5,104 nucleotides of DNA from Acidobacteriota bacterium (GTDB lineage: Bacteria; Acidobacteriota; Blastocatellia; Pyrinomonadales; Pyrinomonadaceae), in assembly GCA_020199975.1 (NCBI GenBank), contig JAIVJP010000143.1:1-5104 (forward strand). Reading direction: 5' to 3'. The translations under genes were made by a program, and so were the position numbers. Shown piece after piece: positions 1 to 5,104 of the stretch (positions are counted from its first letter, which is position 1; every line of letters starts with the position of its first letter). The notes under the pieces are model-generated. The model saw only the letters and a program-made list of their open reading frames with translations. It had not been told where the DNA came from and did no database searches.

Positions 1-18
1 GTCCTGAATGGTGGCCTT

Positions 19-220
19 ACACCGAAGGTGTTCGCAAATTGCAGCCCAGGGTTTCCTTACCCTGGGATTAGGACCCATCAATAATATGCTTAACTCTGAA
101 GGAGTTCGCGAGAGATTGCCGCCGCATTCGCCAACACCTTCGGCGTTATTATGGTCCCCTGAACCTGTGAAACCCAGGGTAGGAAATCCTGGGTTGCAAT
201 TCGCGAACACCTTCGGTGTT
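19..220. repeat. Long nested imperfect palindrome (~200 bp), non-coding
   Basis: The outer arms 19-66 and 173-220 are near-perfect reverse complements with a few substitutions and one single-base indel. The inner arms, about 91-111 and 128-148, also pair, leaving a small loop near 112-127. The stretch between the outer and inner arms pairs more weakly but without gaps, so the whole block is one long palindrome. A core resembling GAAGGTGTTCGCGAA occurs four times, near 24 and 98 in direct orientation and near 133 and 200 inverted. An open frame crosses it (8-238), but it follows from the palindrome and has no ribosome-binding site or recognisable domain. It begins about 57 bp beyond the purE stop, so transcripts running past purE would form a large hairpin there; a termination or mRNA-stabilising role is inference. 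I see no transposase, and any mobility would have to be supplied in trans. Confidence 0.8.
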
Positions 221-276
221 GACTTATCTGCGACGTGAGTTTTCAAACCCCGTCGCTACCGTTGAGTGAATTACGG

Positions 277-798
277 CTATTCGAGGACGGCTTCGCGAAC
301 CTGCTTTTCCTGATCTTCACGAAATTGACGCAGCTTTTCGCGCAGTTCAGGCCGACTATTGGCCAGTATCGCCACCGCGAATAGTGCGGCATTGGTGGCC
401 CCGGGCTTTCCAATCGCAAGAGTTCCGACTGGAACGCCGGCCGGCATCTGAACGGTGGATAGTAGGGAATCCATGCCGTTCAATGCGTCACTCTTCATCG
501 GCACACCCAACACCGGCAGGGTTGTGTGCGCGGCAATGACGCCGGCCAGATGAGCTGCGCCGCCGGCTGCGGCGATGATCACTTCGGTGCCGCGAGCCTG
601 AGCGTTTGAGGCAAGAGCTGAGGCCAACTCGGGGGTCCGATGCGCGGATATTACGCGACACTCATGCGCGACGCCGAAACTCGTCAGCACTTCGTCTGTA
701 TGACGCATCGTTTCCCAGTCGGACTTGCTGCCCATGATGACTGCTACGAGAGACTTCGAATTTCGAATTGCGGATTTCGGATTTCGCTTTCTTACCAT
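277..798 (-). CDS. purE: N5-carboxyaminoimidazole ribonucleotide mutase (class I PurE)
   Basis: PurE converts N5-CAIR to CAIR in de novo purine biosynthesis in the cytoplasm, using the product of PurK (not in this window). The 173-residue product has the class I hallmarks: MGSKSDWETM at 22-31 in the phosphate-binding loop, SAHRTPE at 51-57 with the catalytic-type His53, the glycine-rich AAAGGAAHLAG at about 76-86, and GMDSLLSTVQMP at 108-119. Length is normal for bacterial class I enzymes, apart from a basic N-terminal leader of about 16 residues before the first beta strand (LVAVIMG). The start at 798 is supported by GGAAAGG eight bases upstream. The internal Met22 cannot be the start because it would remove beta strand 1. 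Leader codons 6-14 lie inside one arm of an inverted repeat (758-783), so the leader looks repeat-derived. The gene lies 75 bp after icd on the same strand and is probably co-transcribed with it. Confidence 0.95.
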   Translation of the reverse strand: MVRKRNPKSAIRNSKSLVAVIMGSKSDWETMRHTDEVLTSFGVAHECRVISAHRTPELASALASNAQARGTEVIIAAAGGAAHLAGVIAAHTTLPVLGVPMKSDALNGMDSLLSTVQMPAGVPVGTLAIGKPGATNAALFAVAILANSRPELREKLRQFREDQEKQVREAVLE

Positions 799-875
799 CG
801 CTGCAGCCTTTCCACCGTTAAGTATTTCAAGTTAAGCATGCAAACTCACAATTCGAAATCCGCAATTCGAAATTC
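758..875. repeat. Inverted repeat pair (26-bp arms, 66-bp spacer) at the icd-purE junction
   Basis: Arms 758-783 and 850-875 are reverse complements at 25 of 26 positions. The motif is an AT-rich, self-similar string built from AATTCGAAAT-like and ATCCGCAATT-like units. The arm at 850-875 contributes two bases of the icd TGA stop (874-876). The arm at 758-783 lies inside the purE reading frame, encoding part of its N-terminal leader. In an icd-purE transcript the arms would pair into a long stem with the purE Shine-Dalgarno and ATG in the loop. I recall similar short intergenic repeats from Acidobacteriota and related genomes, but cannot verify this here. Function is unknown; it may be a dispersed non-autonomous repeat. 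Confidence 0.85.
807..813 (-). promoter_or_regulatory. purE ribosome-binding site
   Basis: The minus strand reads GGAAAGG, eight bases before the ATG at 798-796. This is a good Shine-Dalgarno match at ideal spacing and is the main reason for choosing this start. It lies in the 66-base loop between two nearly identical inverted repeat arms, so a transcript hairpin could alter its accessibility. Confidence 0.65.
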
Positions 876-2274
876 ACGCCCCCTGATCCAGCGAATAGCC
901 ACGTTCGCCGTCGAAGGTGTAAAGGTTTTCAATCTTGATAAAGTCGTAGCCTGCACCTGCGACGCGCTCAAGCAGGGAAACGATCTGTGGGTGCGAGACT
1001 GTGCCCCCTTTGTTTTCAGATAGGAAGCGACAGCGCCAGTGATCGGAGCAGAAGGTTTCCGAGTGGCCACCCGGCCAAACCTTCACGCCGCGATTGCTCA
1101 TCATCTCGAGCTTCAGACCGTTTCCGTTCAGACCGCTAAGCAAGCTGCCCAGATCGTTTGCCGAAGCGGCAAACCAGTCGAGAAACACATCCACACCCAC
1201 CAGATCCTTCTTCGCCCGCACGTGAGCGGCGGGGGCTTGCTTCCTTTCAACTGCTTCCCCTTTGACTGGCTTGTATTTCGCTGCCTTGAGAGTTTGCGGC
1301 GTCAGCCCAACGCGCTGCACCACTGCGTCGGCAAACTCCTTCGTGCCCACCTTCTCGCAACTCACTCCTTGTTTGTAGACGTCGTAGGTGTGAATACCAT
1401 CTTCGATCGTTCGCAGCCAGGCATTGTGCACCCGCTCCGCCACGCCCGTTTCTCCGACGTGGACCAGCATCATCACGGCGCCCAGCAACAGACCCGACGG
1501 ATTGGCCAGATTTTGTCCGGCGCGGCGCGGAGCAGACCCATGAATCGCTTCAAACATCGCCACGTGCTCGCCAATATTCGCCGAACCCGCGAGCCCGACC
1601 GAGCCGGCAATTTGCGCCGCCACGTCCGAGAGCACATCGCCATAAAGATTCGGCATTACCAAAACATCGAAGGCTTCAGGTGTGTCGGCAAGTTTGGCGG
1701 CGCCGATGTCTACGATCCAGTGTTCGTTTTCAAGATCCGGATACTCCGCGGCGATCTCAGTGAACACTCTATGAAAAAGGCCGTCCGTAAGCTTCATGAT
1801 GTTGTCTTTGGTGAAGCAGGTGACCTTCTGGCGATTATTTCTGCGCGCGTATTCGAAAGCGTACCGCACGATCTTTTCCGAGCCGGGACGTGAGATCAGT
1901 TTCAAACACTGGACCACCTGATCGGTCTGCCGGTGCTCGATGCCGGCATAGAGATCCTCTTCGTTCTCACGAACTATGACCACATTCATCTGCGGATGCT
2001 TGGTCTCGACAAACGGGTGATAGGAGACGCAGGGACGTACATTGGCATAGAGGCCGAGGGTCTTGCGCACCGTCACGTTCAAACTCTTGTAGCCGCCGCC
2101 TTGGGGAGTTGTGATCGGAGCTTTGAGAAAAACCTTTGTGCGGCGTAGCGATTCCCAGGCACTGGGCTCAATGCCTGAGCTGTTGCCTGCGAGGTAAACT
2201 TTCTCGCCAATATCTACTGTTTCAATATCGAGTTCGGCCCCGGCTTCTTTCAGGATGTGAAGCGTGGCGGCCAT
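874..2274 (-). CDS. icd: NADP-dependent isocitrate dehydrogenase, Thermus-type with C-terminal extension; 5' end anomalous
   Basis: It oxidatively decarboxylates isocitrate to 2-oxoglutarate in the TCA cycle. From the ATG at 2274 the product has 466 residues. By alignment from memory with E. coli and Thermus enzymes, substrate residues are present: SLNVTVRK (Ser64, Asn66, Arg70), Arg80, the VRENEEDLYAGIEH segment at 101-114 (Arg102, Tyr109), Lys156 in TKDNIMK, and metal-site aspartates Asp189, Asp213 and Asp217 in VDIG and YGDVLSD. The coenzyme loop EAIHGSAPRRAGQ has Arg250-Arg251 where NADP enzymes usually have Lys-Tyr, which favours NADP over NAD. Residues from about 340 to the end form an extra domain (GVDVF, MMSNRG, DHWRCRF) like that of the Thermus enzyme. 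The conserved N-terminal strand and GDGIGPE motif are encoded in frame just upstream of this ATG (2275-2325), so 2274 is unlikely to be the ancestral start. No good Shine-Dalgarno precedes 2274. The stop overlaps an inverted repeat arm. Confidence 0.88.
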   Translation of the reverse strand: MAATLHILKEAGAELDIETVDIGEKVYLAGNSSGIEPSAWESLRRTKVFLKAPITTPQGGGYKSLNVTVRKTLGLYANVRPCVSYHPFVETKHPQMNVVIVRENEEDLYAGIEHRQTDQVVQCLKLISRPGSEKIVRYAFEYARRNNRQKVTCFTKDNIMKLTDGLFHRVFTEIAAEYPDLENEHWIVDIGAAKLADTPEAFDVLVMPNLYGDVLSDVAAQIAGSVGLAGSANIGEHVAMFEAIHGSAPRRAGQNLANPSGLLLGAVMMLVHVGETGVAERVHNAWLRTIEDGIHTYDVYKQGVSCEKVGTKEFADAVVQRVGLTPQTLKAAKYKPVKGEAVERKQAPAAHVRAKKDLVGVDVFLDWFAASANDLGSLLSGLNGNGLKLEMMSNRGVKVWPGGHSETFCSDHWRCRFLSENKGGTVSHPQIVSLLERVAGAGYDFIKIENLYTFDGERGYSLDQGA

Positions 2275-2325
2275 GATCTCGGGCCCGATGCCGTCGCCAT
2301 GTGCAACAGTAAGCGGCGGAGATCG
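2275..2325 (-). other. icd: In-frame upstream coding remnant of icd (conserved GDGIGPE motif without a start codon)
   Basis: Read in the icd frame, these 17 codons give RSPPLTVAHGDGIGPEI directly before Met of the 2274 start. VAHGDGIGPE is the family's expected first strand and coenzyme-proximal loop, so this is real icd coding sequence. The codon immediately upstream (2326-2328) is TAG. None of the 17 codons is ATG, GTG, TTG or CTG. The N-terminus must therefore use a non-standard start, have lost its start by mutation, be joined through a frameshift or base error, or begin at 2274 without this motif. The other two frames upstream do not show an obvious missing N-terminal exon-like segment with a good start. 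Confidence 0.75.
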
Positions 2326-2359
2326 CTACGAACGCGACCTGCGGTGGTAAATGCTTTTG

Positions 2360-2438
2360 AGGGGAAAAGTGGAATTGGGAAAAGGCGTAACACGGTTTTC
2401 TTGTCCTTACCCACTTACCCCATTTTCCCTTTTCCCCT
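2360..2438. repeat. Purine/pyrimidine-biased imperfect inverted repeat between the M28 peptidase gene and icd
   Basis: The plus strand has a G/A-rich block (2360-2387) followed by a C/T-rich block (about 2402-2438). Outer segments 2360-2369 and 2429-2438 are perfect 10-base reverse complements, and pairing continues inward with mismatches to about 22 bases per arm. The repeat starts one base after the peptidase TAA (2440-2442). In the peptidase transcript it would fold into a long weak hairpin. No U-tract follows the stem, so it is not a textbook intrinsic terminator, although 3'-end protection or partial termination is possible. It is unrelated in sequence to the other two repeats. Confidence 0.6.
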
Positions 2439-2439
2439 T

Positions 2440-4470
2440 TTATTTCCTCGCTGCCGGCGTAAGTTTCAATTTCAAGCGCTCGCTACCGCGCATTATTTCC
2501 ACTTCATACTCCTCACCGGCTTTCATCTCGCCTAGAGCGGACGTGTAATCGTAGACATTCCGCACGACGCGCCCGGCCATCTTTAAAATCCTGTCGCCGG
2601 CTTTCAGTCCCGCCTGAGCCGCCGGGGAATCATCACGCACTCCGTCCAACAATAAACCGTCACTCGAGTCAGCGTAGTTAGGAATAGTGCCGAGATAAAC
2701 GCGGAAACCGATCGAGCGTCCCGTTGCTGCGCTTTTGGCGACCTGATATGTGGGCCGTTTGTCACTCGCGTCGATGTCATGAACGATGCGGGCCACCATT
2801 GCGAGTATGCGGGCCTCGTCGTCATAGTTGATCTTCTCCGCAGTATCAGAAGGCTTGTGGTAGTCGACATGTGTCCCGGTCCAGAAGAAGAGGACGGGGA
2901 TCTGCTTGGCGTAGAACGAAGAGTGATCACTTGGGCCAAAGCCATCTTCGTTCAAGGTGAGCAGAAACTCTTTGGTTAAATCTTTGCCGTCAACCATTCG
3001 GTCGTTGGCACCAACCACCATCGGCAGGCTGCTGGAAGGATGGGCCGTAGAACCAGCACTGACGGTCAGACCCTGTACGAGGTTGGCCCGCTCGATCATC
3101 GCCTGCCACTCCGGCGCGGTGCCGACGCCTCCGATCACGAGTTTCCTGTCTTTCATCCGACCAATCATATCCATGTTGATCATGGCCACGGTGTTTGCTA
3201 ACGGGATCACCGGCTGGTCGACGTAGTATTTCGAGCCGAGCAGCCCCTCTTCCTCTCCGCTGAAAGCTACGAAGACGATTGTTCGTCGTGGTTTGGGGCG
3301 CTGGGTTGAAAGAATACGAGCCAGCTCGATCAGGCCCGCCGTTCCGGAGGCATTGTCATCTGCGCCGTGGTGCACGTCGCCTTCTCGCTGGGCCAGGCTG
3401 CCCGCGCCGCCACGACCGAGGTGATCATAGTGCGCGCCAATCACGATGGCTTCGGTCTTCAGGTTTGGATCAGAGCCTTCGAGTATGCCTATGACATTTG
3501 CCGCAGCGACTTCGCGACGGATGACGTCTGCTTGAAGGGTCACCTTCACAGAATCAAGCAGCCTGGGTTCCAGGGCTTTGTCCCGCCCGCCAGTTCGACC
3601 CAACTTTGTGGCGGTAGCAGTCATTTCACGGAGTGCATTTTCAAGTTCGGAAATGGAATTGACTAGGCCGCTGGCCTGTAGAATACGTTCGGCGCCCTGT
3701 CTTGAGACGGCAACTACCGGCAAGCCTACATCGCTGGTGTTGCGGTCGTAACGAAGACGCGACAGAGGGTCGTCTTTGGAATTCACTTCGCGCTCTATGA
3801 CGATCAACCCTTTCGCGCCCGCGTTGCGCGCCGCAATCGCTTTAAAGCGCAAGTCTTCGTAGCGGGCAAACGTGCCGTGCGGATTGTCTCCATCAGGTGT
3901 GCCTGAGAATACCACTGCAATGTATCCGGCGACTTGGGAACCCGCGTAATCGTCATAGTTCAATTCCGGAGCAGTGATACCGTAGTTCACGAAAGCAAGC
4001 GGCGCATCAACAACACGAGCACTTGAGGAGAAACCCACCGGCACCCAGTCGTTGCCGGCGCGGAAGTCGAGAACCGCAGTGGCCGTTCCCGCACCTCCGG
4101 CTGGCTGGATTGCCGTTTGCGGAATCAACTGCATCACGTTGTTCTTGCCGAGTTCAACGCCGGCGATATACGGAAATCGTTGCAGGAATCTGGATTGCGC
4201 TTCACCCCTGGTTCGCGACGCGCGGGCAGACGGAGAACCTGACTTCAGACCGAGGCGGACGAACTCGCGTGCTATGAACTGGGCCGCGTTGTCTGCGCCA
4301 GGCGTCCCGGTGCGCCGGCCTTCGAGTGCCTCCGAAGCAAGGTAGGTGATGTGTAGGCGCAGTCGCTCAGCGCTAGTGGTGAGCTGACTGGGTTGCTGGG
4401 ATAGTACAGCAACCGAGATTGTGCCCACCAGGAGAACAAAGAAGGAACTTTGGCGAAGTTTGAAATTCAT
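2440..4470 (-). CDS. Secreted M28-family zinc metallopeptidase with PA-like and C-terminal PDZ domains
   Basis: This is a predicted exported aminopeptidase-type di-zinc peptidase of 676 residues. Residues 1-24 are a Sec signal peptide: basic start, hydrophobic stretch at about 9-23, likely cleavage near VLS-QQ. Residues 30-110 are the usual helical lead-in (LRLHITYLASEALEGR). About 140-320 is a PA-like insert (GAKGLIVIE at 218-226). The M28 core follows, with ligands assigned by family pattern: His347 in GAHYDH, Asp371 in GADDNASG, Glu406 (general base) and Glu407 in SGEEEGLLGS, Asp434 in NMDMIGR and His516 in PSDHSSF. YHKPSDT at 537-543 is also family-typical. Residues from about 589 to 672 form a PDZ domain (GLLLDGV, SPAAQAGLKAGDRIL). 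All catalytic residues are present, so it should be active. The start at 4470 has a weak AAGAGA Shine-Dalgarno at 4477-4482, six bases away. Substrate is unknown. It may lead an operon with icd and purE, though the 114-bp gap after it holds a repeat. Confidence 0.92.
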   Translation of the reverse strand: MNFKLRQSSFFVLLVGTISVAVLSQQPSQLTTSAERLRLHITYLASEALEGRRTGTPGADNAAQFIAREFVRLGLKSGSPSARASRTRGEAQSRFLQRFPYIAGVELGKNNVMQLIPQTAIQPAGGAGTATAVLDFRAGNDWVPVGFSSSARVVDAPLAFVNYGITAPELNYDDYAGSQVAGYIAVVFSGTPDGDNPHGTFARYEDLRFKAIAARNAGAKGLIVIEREVNSKDDPLSRLRYDRNTSDVGLPVVAVSRQGAERILQASGLVNSISELENALREMTATATKLGRTGGRDKALEPRLLDSVKVTLQADVIRREVAAANVIGILEGSDPNLKTEAIVIGAHYDHLGRGGAGSLAQREGDVHHGADDNASGTAGLIELARILSTQRPKPRRTIVFVAFSGEEEGLLGSKYYVDQPVIPLANTVAMINMDMIGRMKDRKLVIGGVGTAPEWQAMIERANLVQGLTVSAGSTAHPSSSLPMVVGANDRMVDGKDLTKEFLLTLNEDGFGPSDHSSFYAKQIPVLFFWTGTHVDYHKPSDTAEKINYDDEARILAMVARIVHDIDASDKRPTYQVAKSAATGRSIGFRVYLGTIPNYADSSDGLLLDGVRDDSPAAQAGLKAGDRILKMAGRVVRNVYDYTSALGEMKAGEEYEVEIMRGSERLKLKLTPAARK

Positions 4471-4650
4471 TGTCCGTCTCTTTCATGTTCCCGCTTGTCA
4501 TGGGCACTGCCGCGGGTCTTAAACTCTTTCGAAGTGTCGGAGCGCCGCGGGAAAGATGAAACCTCTGAGTTAGGAGTCGACATACTACGTCTAACGAAGG
4601 GAAAGGGGAAGAAATGCCGAATTAGAAATGACTGGAGCTTGTGACTGCAC

Positions 4651-4678
4651 TTTATAACAGGAGCGGGAGCCGAGACAA
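4651..4678 (-). promoter_or_regulatory. Candidate sigma-70-type promoter for the M28 peptidase gene
   Basis: On the minus strand TTGTCT (4673-4678) is followed after 16 bases by TATAAA (4651-4656). These match the sigma-70 consensus at 4/6 and 5/6. Transcription would begin near 4644, giving a leader of about 174 bases before the ATG at 4470. This is a pattern match only, and such matches occur by chance. Confidence 0.3.
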
Positions 4679-4779
4679 GACGCCCTGAGCTCGTGAAAGC
4701 GGACGACGGGTGATCAGAAGCGAAGCTGAGCGGCATTGGACATGGCAGGCTCCAAATCCAGCGGTTTCATAGGGCTTGA

Positions 4780-4788
4780 TGTTATCAT
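4780..4788 (+). promoter_or_regulatory. Candidate extended -10 promoter for fumC
   Basis: TGTTATCAT combines an extended-10 TG with TATCAT (5/6 to consensus). No good -35 lies 16-18 bases upstream, which extended -10 promoters can tolerate. Transcription would start near 4795, leaving a leader of about 27 bases that includes the fumC GGAGG. Confidence 0.35.
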
Positions 4789-4807
4789 TGCGATGGGTTC
4801 AACGGCT

Positions 4808-4812
4808 GGAGG
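4808..4812 (+). promoter_or_regulatory. fumC ribosome-binding site
   Basis: GGAGG lies nine bases before the ATG at 4822, a strong Shine-Dalgarno at acceptable spacing. It favours this ATG over the internal in-frame ATG at codon 19, which falls inside the conserved DSMGE motif. Confidence 0.7.
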
Positions 4813-4821
4813 CGGATAGGA

Positions 4822-5104
4822 ATGTCTCAAGAAGCGACTGAAAAAAAAGTAAACACCCGGGTGGAGAGCGATTCTATGGGTGAGATTGAAGTGGCGGCTG
4901 ATAAGTATTGGGGTGCTCAGACCCAGCGTAGCTTGCTCCACTTTAATATCGGCGACGACCGCATGCCTCGCGAGATGATTCGAGCACTGGGCATCCTCAA
5001 AAAAGCTGCCGCCCTCGTAAATGAAAAACTGGGCAAGCTGGCTCCGGAGAAATCGAAACGAATCGTTCAGGCCGCAGACGAAGTAATCGAGGGAAAACTG
5101 GACG
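4822..5104 (+). CDS. fumC: Fumarate hydratase class II, N-terminal part (runs off the window)
   Basis: Class II fumarase reversibly hydrates fumarate to L-malate in the TCA cycle; it is a cytoplasmic, iron-independent homotetramer. Only the first 94 codons are in the window. They contain the family's N-terminal signature: TRVESDSMGEIEV at 12-24, DKYWGAQTQRSL at 27-38 and HFNIGDDRMP at 40-49, followed by the helical segment ALGILKKAAALVNEKLG and QAADEVIEGKLD at the end of the window. Related lyases such as aspartase and argininosuccinate lyase share the fold, but RSLLHFNIG fits FumC best. The signature SS-loop and catalytic residues lie beyond the window, so integrity cannot be judged. The gene is divergent from the peptidase gene. 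Codons 7-9 contain a run of eight A's (4841-4848), a possible slippage site. Confidence 0.95.
   Translation, partial: MSQEATEKKVNTRVESDSMGEIEVAADKYWGAQTQRSLLHFNIGDDRMPREMIRALGILKKAAALVNEKLGKLAPEKSKRIVQAADEVIEGKLD

Larger units (their letters stand above)
4471..4821. other. Divergent intergenic region between the M28 peptidase gene and fumC
   Basis: I find no convincing gene in these 351 bases. Short open frames on either strand have no domain, no good ribosome-binding site and no plausible composition. The region must hold the promoters for both divergent genes, and candidates are listed separately. It also holds a purine-rich run at 4596-4614 resembling the G/A-rich arm at 2360-2387, and a short GTTAG...CTAAC dyad at 4569-4573 / 4591-4595 that is too small to call an operator. 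Confidence 0.6.

Noticed and set aside
8..238. Open reading frame of 76 codons on the plus strand
   Set aside because: It lies almost entirely in the long palindrome, has no Shine-Dalgarno or domain, and its openness is explained by the repeat.
733..735. Internal ATG of purE (Met22) as an alternative start
   Set aside because: Starting here would remove the first beta strand of the fold, and the ATG at 798 has a well-placed GGAAAGG.
817..836. GTTAAG direct repeat (817-822 and 831-836) between icd and purE as an operator
   Set aside because: Only six bases per copy in a short AT-rich stretch; chance cannot be excluded and no regulator is suggested.
758..875. CRISPR-like or att-site interpretation of the paired repeats
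   Set aside because: There are only two copies, in inverted orientation, with no further spacers, cas genes or integrase nearby.
1039..1893. 284-codon open frame on the plus strand, antisense to icd
   Set aside because: The opposite strand carries clear isocitrate dehydrogenase motifs throughout. The His/Arg-rich translation is a typical shadow frame.
4467..4736. 89-codon minus-strand open frame upstream of the peptidase gene
   Set aside because: No domain and no convincing ribosome-binding site. It covers the expected divergent promoter region and overlaps the peptidase start codon by four bases.
4714..4941. Minus-strand open frame overlapping the start of fumC
   Set aside because: It overlaps strong fumC signature codons and its own upstream DNA; it has no recognisable domain.

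Overview
The window looks like chromosomal DNA from a free-living bacterium, most likely an Acidobacteriota lineage (a Blastocatellia-like relative would fit). This is an inference from three things: a Thermus-type NADP isocitrate dehydrogenase with a long C-terminal extension, a secreted M28 peptidase with PA-like and PDZ regions, and several short intergenic inverted repeats of a kind I associate with such genomes. No plasmid, phage or transposase gene is visible.

Layout, left to right. Positions 19-220 form one roughly 200-bp imperfect palindrome with no convincing gene. Three genes then lie on the minus strand; in transcription order they are a secreted M28 metallopeptidase (2440-4470), isocitrate dehydrogenase icd (about 874-2274, with homologous coding sequence continuing to 2325) and purE (277-798). 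A divergent intergenic region (4471-4821) separates them from fumC on the plus strand, which starts at 4822 and is cut by the window end.

Functionally this is a housekeeping neighbourhood. icd and fumC encode TCA-cycle enzymes, purE encodes a step of de novo purine synthesis, and the peptidase is probably exported to degrade peptides. Nothing in the sequence ties the four into one pathway. I see no defence system, biosynthetic cluster or clearly novel protein system.

The unusual content is in the gaps. Each minus-strand gene is followed by a different inverted repeat. The pair at 758-783 / 850-875 matches at 25 of 26 positions, flanks the purE ribosome-binding site and start codon, overlaps the icd stop codon and supplies PurE N-terminal codons. 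The icd gene has no normal start codon upstream of its conserved GDGIGPE motif: an in-frame TAG lies at 2326-2328 and no ATG, GTG, TTG or CTG follows it until the ATG at 2274. These two places most deserve a second look.
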